This document shows positions 41,145-51,085 of a stretch of DNA of 64,000 nucleotides, in pieces. The number at the start of each line of letters is the position of its first letter. Position 1 is the first letter of the stretch. Where the stretch lies: contig NZ_APMP01000001.1 of NCBI RefSeq assembly GCF_000372645.1, forward strand, positions 1-64,000. The letters run 5' to 3'. Origin of the DNA: Caulobacter vibrioides OR37. GTDB taxonomy: Bacteria; Pseudomonadota; Alphaproteobacteria; Caulobacterales; Caulobacteraceae. The notes under the pieces were generated by a model. It saw only the letters and a program-made list of their open reading frames with translations. It did no database searches and had not been told where the DNA came from. The position numbers and the translations under genes are program-made.

Positions 41145-41972
41145 CTGTCCGCTCATCGTGAAGAGACGGTTCGCCGTCTGGCCGCTCCCGACATCGCCGC
41201 GCGGAAGGGCGGCGCGCCGATCGTCTGCCTGACCGCCTATACCGCGCCGGTCGCGGCCGCCCTGGACGAGGCCTGCGATCTGCTGCTGGTCGGGGATTCG
41301 GTGGGCATGGTGGTCCATGGCCTGCCCAACACCGTCGGCGTGACGATGGAGATGATGATCCTGCACGGCCAGGCGGTTATGCGCGGGTCCAGGAAGGCGA
41401 TGGTCGTGGTCGACATGCCGTTCGGCGCCTACGAGGCCTCGCACGAGCAGGCCTACGCCAACGCCGTGCGGATCATGAAGGAAACCGGCGCCCAGGCCGT
41501 GAAGGTCGAGAGCGGCCCGACCGTGCCCGAGACCATCGCCTATCTGACTAAGCGCGGCGTGCCGGTCATGGGTCACGTCGGCCTGCGGCCTCAGGCGGTG
41601 CTGATGGAAGGCGGTTTCAAGGCCAAGGGCCGCGACGAGGCGGAGCGCGCCAAGGTGCTGGAGGAGGCTCGCCTGACCGCCGAGGCCGGCGCCTTCGCCA
41701 TCGTGGTCGAGGGCGTCGCCGAGAGCCTGGCGCGCGAGGTCACCGAGGCGGTCGCGGTCCCGACCATCGGGATCGGGGCCTCGGCCGGCTGTGACGGCCA
41801 GGTGCTGGTGGTCGACGACATGCTGGGCCTGTTCGACTGGACGCCCAAGTTCGTCCGCCGCTATGCCGACCTGAAGGGCGAGATCCAGCGCGCCGCCGCC
41901 CAATATGCTCGCGACGTCCGGGATCGCAGCTTTCCGGGACCGGCCGAGACCTACTACGCCAAGAAGGCTTGA
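41145..41972 (+). CDS. panB: 3-methyl-2-oxobutanoate hydroxymethyltransferase
   Basis: A 275-residue ketopantoate hydroxymethyltransferase, first step of pantothenate synthesis. Motifs [39 protein letters not shown] and [15 protein letters not shown] are diagnostic. No ATG or GTG is in frame at the expected N-terminus; a perfect AAGGAGG is followed 7 bp later by CTG ([12 protein letters not shown]), which I take as the start. A TTG at 41082 is in frame but has no ribosome site. It stands alone after the sigma locus. Confidence 0.9.
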   Translation: MSAHREETVRRLAAPDIAARKGGAPIVCLTAYTAPVAAALDEACDLLLVGDSVGMVVHGLPNTVGVTMEMMILHGQAVMRGSRKAMVVVDMPFGAYEASHEQAYANAVRIMKETGAQAVKVESGPTVPETIAYLTKRGVPVMGHVGLRPQAVLMEGGFKAKGRDEAERAKVLEEARLTAEAGAFAIVVEGVAESLAREVTEAVAVPTIGIGASAGCDGQVLVVDDMLGLFDWTPKFVRRYADLKGEIQRAAAQYARDVRDRSFPGPAETYYAKKA

Positions 41973-42134
41973 GGCGCCGTTTCGCCGGGCGTTGCGGCTG
42001 GGCGCGGCACGCTATAGGTTCGCCGCCTCGGCGGGCGGCCCTTCGCCCGCCACAATCTGTCTTAAACCCGGGGATGTCCGCGCCGGTTCTGGCGGGACCT
42101 ATTCGGGCTAGCGCCTGTTTCGGAGCTTTCTTTC

Positions 42135-42899
42135 GTGGTCGATGTTTTTGACGAGGTCGAAGAGCAGCTTCGCTCCGAGCGCTATCAGTCGCTGGCGATG
42201 AAGTCGCTGCCCTGGCTGGGCGCGCTCGCCGCGGTCGCCGTGATCGGCGTCGGCGGCTATTGGGGCTGGACGTCCTATCAGACCGACCAGGCCAACAAGG
42301 CCTCGGAAAGCTACCAGACCGCGCTGGAAACCGCCCAGAAGCAAGGGCCGGACAAGGCCTTCGGTCAGTTCAAGGCCGTCGCCGACGGCGGCGCCAACGG
42401 CTATAAGGCTCTGGCCCTCCTGCAGATGGGCGACATTCGCCTGGACCAGAACAAGACCCAGGAGGCCGTCGGCTATTTCGACGCGGCCGCCAAGGCCTCG
42501 CCGTCGCCGGTGCTCGGAGACCTGGCCCGCCTCAAATCCGCCTTCGCTCTGATGGACACCGCCTCGTACAAGGACATCGAGTCGAGGTTGACGCCGTTGG
42601 CGGGGGAAAAGAGTCCGTATCGCGTCTATGCCCGCGAGGCGATGGCCTTCGCCAAGCTGCAGGCCGGCGACGTGGCGGGCGCGCGGGCTGATTTCGTGAT
42701 CCTGGCCAATTCGCTCGACACCACCACCTCCGAGGCCGTGCGTCAGCGGGCCCAGGCGGCCATGCAGATGATCGATTCCGGCTCGGCCAAGGAGCTGGGC
42801 GCGGCGGTGAAGGCCGCCGCCGCCTTGCCGCCGACGCCGCCGCTGAGCCAGCTGGCTCCGGCCATGCCGCAACAACCCGCCGCCTCCAACGCCCAATGA
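42135..42899 (+). CDS. YfgM-like TPR membrane protein
   Basis: A 254-residue protein. Residues 1-22 are cytoplasmic, 23-50 a membrane helix (LPWLGALAAVAVIGVGGYWG), then a periplasmic tetratricopeptide-like domain and a Pro/Ala-rich tail. This is the form of YfgM, an inner-membrane periplasmic chaperone partner, which is often next to bamB. The start is GTG at VVDVFDEVEEQL. Its stop overlaps the bamB start (ATGA). Confidence 0.8.
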   Translation: MVDVFDEVEEQLRSERYQSLAMKSLPWLGALAAVAVIGVGGYWGWTSYQTDQANKASESYQTALETAQKQGPDKAFGQFKAVADGGANGYKALALLQMGDIRLDQNKTQEAVGYFDAAAKASPSPVLGDLARLKSAFALMDTASYKDIESRLTPLAGEKSPYRVYAREAMAFAKLQAGDVAGARADFVILANSLDTTTSEAVRQRAQAAMQMIDSGSAKELGAAVKAAAALPPTPPLSQLAPAMPQQPAASNAQ

Positions 42900-44326
42900 G
42901 CCGCCTGATGACCCCCAAGCGTTCCATCGCGCTGGTCGCGCTGATGTCGGCGTCCGTGGCCGTGACGGGCTGTTCGACGGTGTCGAAGATCAATCCCTTC
43001 CACGGGAAGGAAAAGAACAAGTCCACGGCCAGCCAAGGCCAGCGCATCTCGATCATCGCCTTCGACCAGAAGGTCGAGGCGGCGGAATCGCTGAAGGGCG
43101 CCGACTTCTACCTGCCCGATCCGGTCGTCCAGACCGAGTGGCGCCTACCGGGCGGCAACGCCGAGCAGTCGATCGAACACGTCGACGCCGGCAAGGATTT
43201 CGTCGTCGCCTGGAAGAAGGGCTTCGGCAAGAAGAGCGGCAAGATCTTCCACGTCACGGCGCCGCCGGTGTCGGCGGACGGTCGTGTCTATGTGATGGAC
43301 GGCGAAGCCGACGTCGCGGCGCTGGACGCCAAGACCGGCGCGATGATCTGGCACAAGGATCTGCGCCCGGCCGCCGGCCCCAGCAAGAAGGGCGGCTTCC
43401 TGCATCTGATCCCGCGGAAGGAAGACCGCCGCGGCTTCGGCGGCGGTCTGGCCCTGGGCCCGGACAACAAGCTCTATGTGTCGTCGGGCTTCCGCTTCGT
43501 CGCCCAGCTCGACGCGACCAACGGTAATCTGGGCTGGACCCAGCAGACGTCCACGCCGGTCCACGGCGCGCCGACCGTCGCCGACGGCCGCGTGTTCGTG
43601 GTCTCGACCGACAACGAGCTGCTGACCTACGCCGCCGACAGCGGCGCGCCGGGCTGGACCTATCAGGCCCTGATCGAGCCGGCGCGGATCCTGGCCGCCT
43701 CCAGCCCCGCGATCAGCGGCGACACCGTCGTGGCCGGTTTCGCCTCGGGCGAGCTGGTCGCCCTTCGCGCGGCGAACGGCAACGACCTGTGGAGCGAGGC
43801 CCTCAGCCGCGCCAGCCGCACCAACGCTCTGTCGGAAATCCGCGATATCCCGGGCCGCCCGGTGATCTACAAGGGCGACGTGTTCGCCGTCAGCCACTCG
43901 GGCGTCTTCTCGGCGACCGACCTGCGCACGGGCCAATCGCGCTGGAGCCTGCCGGTGACGGCCATCACCACGCCCTGGCCCTCGGGCGACGTGGTCTATG
44001 TCGTCGACAAGGCCGGGCAGGTGATCTGCGCCTCGCGCGAGAACGGATCGGTCTACTGGATCCAGGACCTCAACAACACCGAGGCCCTGACCAAGAAGCA
44101 GAAGAAGAAGCGCGCCAAGCACCCGCGCCTGTGGTCGTCGCCGATCCTGGCCAATGGCCGCCTGATCACGGTGTCCAGCGATGGCGAGGCCGTGGCCTTG
44201 AACGCCAAGACCGGGGCCAAGGAAAAGACGCTGAAGATCGGCTCTCCCGTTCTGATCAACCCGATCGCGGTCGGCAACATGATCTATGTCGTCACCGACG
44301 ACGCGGATCTGGTGGCCATCCGCTAG
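42896..44326 (+). CDS. bamB: Outer-membrane assembly lipoprotein BamB
   Basis: A 476-residue lipoprotein. The signal peptide ends in a lipobox at VTGCS, followed by an eight-bladed PQQ-type propeller with repeated LDAKTGAMIWHKDL-like blades. It helps the BAM complex fold outer-membrane beta-barrels, fitting a genome with many TonB receptors. It is cotranscribed with the YfgM-like gene and followed by a hairpin, then der, the same gene order as in many Gram-negatives. Confidence 0.92.
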   Translation: MSRLMTPKRSIALVALMSASVAVTGCSTVSKINPFHGKEKNKSTASQGQRISIIAFDQKVEAAESLKGADFYLPDPVVQTEWRLPGGNAEQSIEHVDAGKDFVVAWKKGFGKKSGKIFHVTAPPVSADGRVYVMDGEADVAALDAKTGAMIWHKDLRPAAGPSKKGGFLHLIPRKEDRRGFGGGLALGPDNKLYVSSGFRFVAQLDATNGNLGWTQQTSTPVHGAPTVADGRVFVVSTDNELLTYAADSGAPGWTYQALIEPARILAASSPAISGDTVVAGFASGELVALRAANGNDLWSEALSRASRTNALSEIRDIPGRPVIYKGDVFAVSHSGVFSATDLRTGQSRWSLPVTAITTPWPSGDVVYVVDKAGQVICASRENGSVYWIQDLNNTEALTKKQKKKRAKHPRLWSSPILANGRLITVSSDGEAVALNAKTGAKEKTLKIGSPVLINPIAVGNMIYVVTDDADLVAIR

Positions 44327-44372
44327 ATTTGTCGGCCTCTTCCGAGGCCGGAAGCACATCAAGACGCCTTCG

Positions 44373-44412
44373 GGCCCGGGCCGGCGAACGCCGTCCCGGG
44401 CCGTTGCCTTTT
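44373..44412 (+). terminator. Hairpin after bamB
   Basis: GGCCCGGG pairs with CCCGGGCC around an inner CGGCG / CGCCG stem, followed by GTTGCCTTTT. It is a likely terminator or processing hairpin between bamB and der. Confidence 0.6.
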
Positions 44413-44458
44413 CGGCCCCCCTTTTGCGATCGGGGCGAAAATCGACTACTGGACGCCT

Positions 44459-46228
44459 ATGCCTTTGAAACTCGCCATCGTCGGCCGGCCCAATGTGGGC
44501 AAGTCCACGCTGTTCAATCGTTTGGCCGGCAAGAAGCTGGCCATCGTCGACGACCAGCCAGGGGTCACGCGCGACCGCCGCTACGCCTCGGGTCATATCG
44601 GCGATCTCGAGCTGGAGCTGATCGACACCGCCGGCTTCGAGGACGTCGATGACTCGAGCCTGGAAGCCCGGATGCGCGCCCAGACCGAAGCCGCCATCGA
44701 GGAGGCCGACGTCTCGCTGTTCGTGTTCGACAGCCGCGAGGGGGTGACCCCGCTGGACGAGGTGTTCGCCGCCATCCTGCGCAAGCGCGACAAGCCGGTG
44801 ATCGTCGCGGCCAATAAGGCCGAGGGCAAGGCGGGCGAGGCCGGCGCCGGCGAGGCCTTCCGCCTGGGCCTGGGCGAGCCGATCCCGATCTCGGGCGAGC
44901 ACGGCGAGGGCATGGCCGAGCTCTACGCCGCCCTGCTGGCCTTCGAACCCGAGGCGTCCGAGACCGAGGACGAGGACGACGACAGCAAACCGATCCGGAT
45001 CGCCATTATCGGCCGTCCGAACGCCGGCAAGTCGACCCTGGTCAACCGTCTGCTAGGCGAGGATCGCCTGCTGACGGGGCCGGAGGCCGGCATCACCCGC
45101 GACTCCATCTCGGTCGACTGGGAGTGGGACGGCCGCAAGATCCGGCTCGTCGACACCGCCGGCCTGCGCCGCAAGGCCAAGGTCCAGGACAAGCTGGAAA
45201 AGCTGTCGACCGCCGACACCATCCGCGCCATCACCTTCGCCGAGGTGGTGTTGCTGGTCATGGACGCCACCCATCCGTTCGAGATCCAGGATCTGCAGAT
45301 CGCTGACCTGGCCGAGCGGGAAGGGCGGGCCGTGGTGTTCGTCCTGGCCAAGTGGGACCTGATCGAGGATCAGGCCGCGCACCTGACCGCCTTCCGCGAG
45401 CACGCCGAACGGATGCTGCCCCAGCTGCGCGGCGCTCCGGTCGTGGCGTTGTCGGGCGAGACCGGCAAGGGCGTCGGCCACCTGATGCCGGCCGTGATCA
45501 AGACCCACAAGGACTGGTCGACCAAGGTCAAGACGCGAGACCTGAACGACTGGCTGCAGATGGCCATGCAGCGCCATCCGCCGCCCGCCGTCAGCGGCCG
45601 CCGCGTGAAGCCCAAGTACATGGCCCAGACCAAGGCCCGTCCGCCGACCTTCGTGCTGTTCTCCAGCCGCGCCGACCAGATGCCCGACCACTATCGGCGC
45701 TATCTGATCAATTCCTTGCGGGAGAGCTTCGACCTGCCGGGCGTGCCGCTGCGCATCACCATCAAGTCCGGCGCCAACCCCTATGCCGACGGCGAGGCCA
45801 AGGGCCACAGCGGCCGGGGCAAGCGCGAGTTCGAGCGCCGCGAGCGCGAGGAGGAGCGCATCCGCGCCTCGCGCAACACGGTCAAGAAGTCCAAGCGCCT
45901 GGCCGAGGAAGCCGCCGCCAAGGCCGCCGAAGCTGCCGGCCTGCCGGTCGATCCGGGTAAGAGCGCGGTTAAGCCGATCCGCAAGAAGGGCCCGGCCGCC
46001 GCCAAGGCCGCGCCGCCGACCGCCGAGGCCGCCGCCGAACCCGGCAAGGCCGCCGTCAAGTCGGTCAAGAAGCTGGGTCCCAAGGTTCAGAAGAAGGTCT
46101 CGACGACGCCCAGCTACAAGGTCGGCGCCAAGTCGGCCGGGGGCAAGGCCGCCGCGCCGCGTCGTCCGGTGGCCGGCTCGCGCACGGTTCGGGGCAACAC
46201 TGGTCCCGGTAAACCGAAGGCGCGCTGA
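44459..46228 (+). CDS. der: Ribosome-assembly GTPase Der (EngA) with long tail
   Basis: A 589-residue double-GTPase needed for 50S subunit assembly. G1 loops are GRPNVGKST and [10 protein letters not shown]3 motifs DTAGFED and DTAGLRR; a KH-like domain follows and ends near residue 460. The G4 motifs are unusual: NKAE in the first domain (usual NKxD) and AKWD in the second. A Lys/Ala/Pro-rich tail of about 120 residues follows, which may bind rRNA. Most Der proteins are about 450-490 residues long. Confidence 0.92.
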   Translation: MPLKLAIVGRPNVGKSTLFNRLAGKKLAIVDDQPGVTRDRRYASGHIGDLELELIDTAGFEDVDDSSLEARMRAQTEAAIEEADVSLFVFDSREGVTPLDEVFAAILRKRDKPVIVAANKAEGKAGEAGAGEAFRLGLGEPIPISGEHGEGMAELYAALLAFEPEASETEDEDDDSKPIRIAIIGRPNAGKSTLVNRLLGEDRLLTGPEAGITRDSISVDWEWDGRKIRLVDTAGLRRKAKVQDKLEKLSTADTIRAITFAEVVLLVMDATHPFEIQDLQIADLAEREGRAVVFVLAKWDLIEDQAAHLTAFREHAERMLPQLRGAPVVALSGETGKGVGHLMPAVIKTHKDWSTKVKTRDLNDWLQMAMQRHPPPAVSGRRVKPKYMAQTKARPPTFVLFSSRADQMPDHYRRYLINSLRESFDLPGVPLRITIKSGANPYADGEAKGHSGRGKREFERREREEERIRASRNTVKKSKRLAEEAAAKAAEAAGLPVDPGKSAVKPIRKKGPAAAKAAPPTAEAAAEPGKAAVKSVKKLGPKVQKKVSTTPSYKVGAKSAGGKAAAPRRPVAGSRTVRGNTGPGKPKAR

Positions 46229-46290
46229 CGCCGACTGGTCCAAACTTCGCCACACGCGTTCAGTCTTCTAGGTTGAATGCGGAGGCGGCG

Positions 46291-47436
46291 ATGCGCGGAA
46301 TGGTGATGGCGGCGCTTTTGACGGCCTTGCCGGCGACGGCGCTGGCCGACGACTACAAGCCCGTCGTCTGCGAGCGCGCGGTCGCCTATGCCGGTCCGCC
46401 CTTGCGCGCGCCCGTCGCGCCGCCGTTGCTGACCGAGGTTCCCAGGTCGGCGTTGGATCCGGAGACGGTCGCCCGCCTCGACGCCGCCTTCGATAAGGCC
46501 AAGTCGGCGACCAAGGCGCCCGCCATGACCGCCGCCGTGTTGGTTCCCGGCCGAGGCGCCTGGGCACGCACCGAAAGCGGCGACCAACCGCCGATGCTGT
46601 TCTGGGCCAGCGCCGGCAAGACCCTGACGGCGGTCGTCGTCCTGCAACTGGTCGAGGCCGGCAAGCTTCGCCTGGACGATCCGATCGGCCGGTATGTCGC
46701 CGGCGTTCCGAACGGCGACGTCGTCACCCTCCGCGACCTCCTGGCCCACACGGGCGGACTGTTCAGCGCCAACGAGGACCTGAAGGCCCACGCCGAGCAC
46801 CGAGCCCACACCCTGGACGAGGATCTGAGGATCATCGCTCGCCACGGGGCCATGGCCTGTCCTGGCGAGCGGTGGCGCTATTCCAATACCGGCTACGACC
46901 TGCTGGGCCGGGTCATCGAAACCGTGGACGGCCAGCCCTGGCGCTTGGCGATCGAGGCGCGGATTCTCAAGCCTTTGGGGCTGACCCATTCAAGGGTGCT
47001 GGCCGAGGGCGACAAGGCCGAGGACGTGGCCAGACTGGTCTCGACCAGGGAAGCCCCGATCGAGCCCGCCTGGGCCGGCGCGGCGGGGCCCATGGTCGGG
47101 TCGGCCGACGACATGGCCCGGGTCTGGGCGGCGCTGCTCGGCGGCAAGCTGCTGACGCGGGACACCGTGCGCGCGATGTTCGAGCGGCTCTATCCGATGT
47201 TCGACGCCGGCAGCTGGTATGGCCTGGGCGTCATGGCCGTCGAGGTCCCGCGTCCCGACGGCGCCAAGAGCCTTTGGCTGGGACATCTGGGCGGGACGCC
47301 GGGCGCGCAGGCGATCGTGGCCTATTCGGTCGAGGACGGCGCGATCGTGGCGGCGGCCCTGACCGGAGACGGATCGGCCGCGGCGACGGCGAACCTTTTG
47401 CTCCAGCAGGTCCGCCCTCCCGCCGGGAAGCCGTAG
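46291..47436 (+). CDS. Exported beta-lactamase-fold serine hydrolase
   Basis: A 381-residue class-C-type serine hydrolase with a signal peptide ending ALADD. SAGK is the SxxK catalytic motif, YSNTGY the YxN motif and HLGGTPG stands at the KTG-like position. Such proteins include esterases, D-aminopeptidases and peptidoglycan-related enzymes; true beta-lactamase activity is not implied. ATG follows GGAGG; an upstream TTG is in frame but less likely. A composite palindrome starts one base after its stop codon. Confidence 0.85.
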   Translation: MRGMVMAALLTALPATALADDYKPVVCERAVAYAGPPLRAPVAPPLLTEVPRSALDPETVARLDAAFDKAKSATKAPAMTAAVLVPGRGAWARTESGDQPPMLFWASAGKTLTAVVVLQLVEAGKLRLDDPIGRYVAGVPNGDVVTLRDLLAHTGGLFSANEDLKAHAEHRAHTLDEDLRIIARHGAMACPGERWRYSNTGYDLLGRVIETVDGQPWRLAIEARILKPLGLTHSRVLAEGDKAEDVARLVSTREAPIEPAWAGAAGPMVGSADDMARVWAALLGGKLLTRDTVRAMFERLYPMFDAGSWYGLGVMAVEVPRPDGAKSLWLGHLGGTPGAQAIVAYSVEDGAIVAAALTGDGSAAATANLLLQQVRPPAGKP

Positions 47437-47549
47437 AGCCTGTCCGCTTCAAATGGAATCATTTGAAACGGATAAACAGGCTTTAAATTCAAATATTTAG
47501 AGCGCGTTCGAGCGGTTTAACCGCTCACACTTAAACCTAACGCGCTCTA
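47437..47549. repeat. Composite palindromic element, copy 3 (modules A+B)
   Basis: Module A (47437-47482) starts AGCCTGTCCGCTTCAAATGG and ends AACAGGCT. Module B (47499-47548) begins AGAGCGCGTTCGAGCGG and ends AACGCGCTCT. The order and spacing equal copy 1. The final CTA of the element is the minus-strand TAG stop of the chemoreceptor gene, so the repeat fills the whole gap between two convergent genes. Confidence 0.88.
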
Positions 47550-49067
47550 GAATTCTTCCCAGTCCTGGTGCGGCGCGGCTGCAGCGGCGGTCGCTCCGGG
47601 GCGGGCCATGCGCTCGATACGCGCGCGTTGCTCGGCGACGGGATTGCGGGCCGGGGCATGGCGTCCCGCCTGCGCGGGCTCGGGCCGGCGGACGGCGGAA
47701 CTCGTCTCGCCAACCTGAAAGCGCGCGAGCTGACGCGCCAGATCCCGGGCCTCGCCCAGCAAGGCCGAGGCGGCCGCGGTGGCCTGCTCGACCATGGCGG
47801 CGTTCTGTTGGGTGACCTGATCCATCTGGTTCACCGCCGCGTTGACCTGGTTCAGCCCGGTGGCCTGCTCCTGCGAGCTTTCGGCGATCTCGCGGATCAG
47901 CACATCGATCTCGCCGACCTTGCCGGCGATGCCAGTCAAGGCCTGGCCCGTGTCGCCGACCAGTCTCACGCCGCGCTCGACCTGGGCGGTCGAGTTGGCG
48001 ATCAGGGTCTTGATCTCCTTGGCCGCGTCAGCCGAGCGCTGTGCCAGGGCGCGGACTTCCTGAGCGACGACCGCGAAACCGCGACCAGCCTCGCCAGCGC
48101 GGGCGGCCTCTACGCCGGCGTTCAGGGCCAGCAGGTTGGTCTGGAAAGCGATCTCGTCGATCACGCCGATGATCTGGGTGATCTGGCCCGAGGACTTCTC
48201 GATTTCACCCATCGCCGCGACGGCCTGCTGAACGACTTCGCCCGAGCGGCTGGCGTCCTGGGTGGCGGCCGAAGCGGCCGAGGCGGCTTGCTTGGCGCCG
48301 TCGGCGCTGCGACGGACCGTGGCGGTGATCTCGTCGAGCGCCGCCGCCGTTTCCTCCAGGCTCGCGGCCTGCTGCTCGGTGCGTCTTGAAAGATCGCTGG
48401 AGGCGCTGGCGATTTCGTTCGAGCCGTTTTCCATGCCGCCGGCCGCCTCGGCGATCGCGCGCATGGCGTCTCTCAGGCTGACGACGGCGGCGTTGAAGTC
48501 GGTCTTGAGCTGCGCGTAGCGTCCTTCGAACACCATGTCGATGCTGGCGGTCAGGTCGCCGCGCGCCAGACGGTCCAGGCTCTGGGCCAGGGTCGAGACG
48601 ACACGCTCCTGCTCGGCCTGGACGACCTTACGCTCCTCTTCGGCCTGCTGAAGCGCGAGTTCGACAGCGGTAATGTCGGTCGCGAACTTGATGACCTTGA
48701 ACGGACGGCCGTTCTTGTCCAGCACGGGGTTGTATGAAGCCTGAAGCCAGACCTCGCGTCCGCCCTTGCCGATACGCTTGAACTTCTCGGCGACAAACTG
48801 GCCGGACGCCAGCGTGCGCCAGAAGTCACGGTAGGCGGCGCTATCTGCCTCGCCGGGCGTCACGAAAAGAGAATGCTTGCGGCCCTGGATCTCCGACAGG
48901 CTGTAGCCCATCGCCCGCAGGAAGTTGTCGTTAGCGGTGATGACCACGCCGTCGAGATCGAACTCGATGACGGCCTGCGACCGTTGGATGGCCGCCACTA
49001 TGCCTTCGAGGTCCGCGATCTTGCCCAGGGCGTCGCCGTTTTCACGGCTGAAAGAAAAGAGCGCCAT
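47547..49067 (-). CDS. Soluble PAS-domain methyl-accepting chemotaxis protein
   Basis: A 506-residue chemoreceptor without membrane helices. Residues about 20-150 contain a PAS domain ([21 protein letters not shown]); a HAMP-like linker and long coiled-coil signalling domain follow, with the hairpin tip [21 protein letters not shown]. The last residues, DWEEF, match the pentapeptide that tethers CheR/CheB methylation enzymes. It probably senses an internal redox or ligand signal. The stop codon lies in the terminal bases of a repeat. Confidence 0.92.
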   Translation of the reverse strand: MALFSFSRENGDALGKIADLEGIVAAIQRSQAVIEFDLDGVVITANDNFLRAMGYSLSEIQGRKHSLFVTPGEADSAAYRDFWRTLASGQFVAEKFKRIGKGGREVWLQASYNPVLDKNGRPFKVIKFATDITAVELALQQAEEERKVVQAEQERVVSTLAQSLDRLARGDLTASIDMVFEGRYAQLKTDFNAAVVSLRDAMRAIAEAAGGMENGSNEIASASSDLSRRTEQQAASLEETAAALDEITATVRRSADGAKQAASAASAATQDASRSGEVVQQAVAAMGEIEKSSGQITQIIGVIDEIAFQTNLLALNAGVEAARAGEAGRGFAVVAQEVRALAQRSADAAKEIKTLIANSTAQVERGVRLVGDTGQALTGIAGKVGEIDVLIREIAESSQEQATGLNQVNAAVNQMDQVTQQNAAMVEQATAAASALLGEARDLARQLARFQVGETSSAVRRPEPAQAGRHAPARNPVAEQRARIERMARPGATAAAAAPHQDWEEF

Positions 49068-49256
49068 GGAGGATACCCGAGAGCTGAGTGAAAATTGGAC
49101 TCAATCTCTCGGTCAGCGCGGTTAACGAGTCGCTAAAGGCGCAACACTGATATCCATCATGACAGATCAGCGTTCGATTTTACTTATTCGAAGTGGCGTC
49201 GCTCGGATTTAAACAACTTTTCCGTCCAATTCCGTTGCCTATCCAACGGATCCGAC

Positions 49257-50012
49257 TCACGCGTCGATGCTGGGCGATTCCTGGCCGCGATCCTTGAAGC
49301 GGGCGACGCCCTTGGGCGGCTGGCGGTCGGGGCGGACCAGGTCCACGATGAACGGGACGATGGTTTCGGGCGCGGGCACGGTCTCGGGCGCCTCGCCCGG
49401 GAACGCTCCGGCCCGCATCCGGGTGCGCATGGCGCCAGGATCGACGCAGAGGGCGCGGATCGGGGTGTTCTCGGTCTCGTCGGCATAGACGTCGACCAGG
49501 GCCTCAAGCGCCGCCTTGGTCGCCGCATAGGCGCCCCAGAAGGCCGGGCGGCTCTTGGCGACGCTGCTGGAGAAGAACACGGCCCGGCCGGCGTCGGACG
49601 CGCGCAGCAGCGGATCCATGGCGCGGATCAGGCGCCAGTTGGCGGTCAGGTTGGTGGACAGGATCATGTCCCAACCCTTGGGCTCCAGGTGGCTCACTGG
49701 CGTCAGGGGGCCCAGCAGGCCGGCCGCGCCGATCACGATGTCCAGCTTGCCCCAACGCTCGTGGATCGCCGCGCCCAGGTGGTCCAAGCCATCGGCCTCG
49801 CGCAGGTCCATGGGGACCAGGGTGGCGTGCTCGCCGGTCGCGGCCACGATCTCGTCGTCGAGCGCTTCCAACGCGCCCTGGGTGCGGCCGACGGCGATCA
49901 CATGGGCGCCGGCCTCGGCCAAGCCCTTGGCCACCGCCCAGCCTATGCCGCGCGTGGCGCCGGTCACGAGGGCGAGGCGGCCGGCCAGCGACTTGGGGGA
50001 GTTAGAGGTCAT
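49257..50012 (-). CDS. Short-chain dehydrogenase (YciK-like)
   Basis: A 251-residue SDR with TGATRGIG cofactor loop, and YAATK as the catalytic YxxxK. It resembles uncharacterised YciK-type oxidoreductases. It lies alone between the chemoreceptor and a transporter; the 189-bp gap before the chemoreceptor start shows no extra gene. Substrate is unknown. Confidence 0.85.
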   Translation of the reverse strand: MTSNSPKSLAGRLALVTGATRGIGWAVAKGLAEAGAHVIAVGRTQGALEALDDEIVAATGEHATLVPMDLREADGLDHLGAAIHERWGKLDIVIGAAGLLGPLTPVSHLEPKGWDMILSTNLTANWRLIRAMDPLLRASDAGRAVFFSSSVAKSRPAFWGAYAATKAALEALVDVYADETENTPIRALCVDPGAMRTRMRAGAFPGEAPETVPAPETIVPFIVDLVRPDRQPPKGVARFKDRGQESPSIDA

Positions 50013-50062
50013 GGCGCGGGTTCTAGAGCAGGGAAGGGCGGACGGGAACCATCGGAAGTCCC

Positions 50063-51040
50063 TTAAGCTTCCTGGGCCTTCTTAGCGTAGTGCTGGGCGA
50101 TCACCGAACAGGCCATCAGCTGAATCTGGTGGAAGATCATCAGCGGCAGCACGATGACGCCGGCGGTCGGGCCCGGGAACAGGATGCCGGCCATCGGCAC
50201 GCCGGTGGCCAGGCTCTTCTTGGAGCCGCAGAAGGTGATGGCTTTCTCGTCGGCCGGATCGAAGCCCATGGCCCGGGCGCCGAAGGTCGTGGCGGCCAGG
50301 ACGATGGCCAGCAGCGTTCCGTTGACCGCCAGCAGTATCAGGAGGGTCAGCGGCGAGATCTTGTGCCAGATGCCGCCGACCACGGCCTCGCTGAACGCCG
50401 AATAGACAACCAGCAGGATCGATCCCCGGTCGACGTAGCCGATCAGCTTCTTGTGCTTGTCGATCCACGGACCAACCAGCGGTCGGGCCAGCTGACCGGC
50501 GATGAACGGCAGCAAGAGTTGGACGATGATGTCCTGGACTGACTTCCAGCCGCCCGATGCGTCGCCTTGGGTGTGCATCAGCAGACCCACCAACAGCGGG
50601 GTGATGAAGATGCCAAAGAGGTTCGAGGCGCTGGCCGCCACGACCGCCGCGGCGACATTGCCGCGCGCGATCGAGGTGAAGGCGATCGAGGACTGCACGG
50701 TCGACGGCAGGCAAGAGAGGAAGAGCACGCCCGCGGCGAGCGTCGGCGGCAGGACGCCGACCTGGCTGATCGCCAGCCCCAGCAGCGGGAACAGCACGAA
50801 GGTGAAGCCGAGAATCGTCAGGTGCAGACGCCAGTGAGTGGCGCCGGCCACCACGTTCTCGCGCGACAGCTTGGCCCCGTGCAGGAAGAACAGCAGGGCG
50901 ATGGCCAGCTTGACGATCAGCGCCAGCCCGTGCGCCGCCGCGCCGCGCACCGGCAGGATCGAGGCCAGCACCACCATGCCGAACAGCGCAATGACGTAGG
51001 GCTCGAGCTTCAGCTTATCGAGCAGGCTTTTGAAACCCAT
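50063..51040 (-). CDS. SBF-like sodium/bile-acid-symporter-fold transporter
   Basis: A 325-residue membrane protein with about ten hydrophobic helices, of the SBF-like group (YfeH type) within the bile acid:sodium symporter superfamily. ALLFFLHGAKLSREN and FLSCLPSTVQSSIAFTSIARGN are family segments with crossover helices. It probably moves an organic anion by sodium coupling; the substrate is unknown. ATG is preferred over a TTG two codons upstream because of GGGGA spacing. It follows purF after 45 bp. Confidence 0.85.
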   Translation of the reverse strand: MGFKSLLDKLKLEPYVIALFGMVVLASILPVRGAAAHGLALIVKLAIALLFFLHGAKLSRENVVAGATHWRLHLTILGFTFVLFPLLGLAISQVGVLPPTLAAGVLFLSCLPSTVQSSIAFTSIARGNVAAAVVAASASNLFGIFITPLLVGLLMHTQGDASGGWKSVQDIIVQLLLPFIAGQLARPLVGPWIDKHKKLIGYVDRGSILLVVYSAFSEAVVGGIWHKISPLTLLILLAVNGTLLAIVLAATTFGARAMGFDPADEKAITFCGSKKSLATGVPMAGILFPGPTAGVIVLPLMIFHQIQLMACSVIAQHYAKKAQEA

Positions 51041-51085
51041 GACCAATTCCCCGTCCCGCCGACTTCCGGCGGGACGAGGGGTATG

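Noticed and set aside
42032..42052. Hairpin GGCGGGC...GCCCGCC after panB as a terminator
   Set aside because: The stem is short with an 8-base loop and no T-run; too weak to list.
43145..44902. Open frame of 585 codons opposite bamB and der
   Set aside because: It spans the antisense of two recognised genes and their gap, with low-complexity composition and no family motif.
46291..47436. Antibiotic-resistance beta-lactamase
   Set aside because: SxxK and YxN motifs are general to the serine-hydrolase fold, and the context gives no resistance link.
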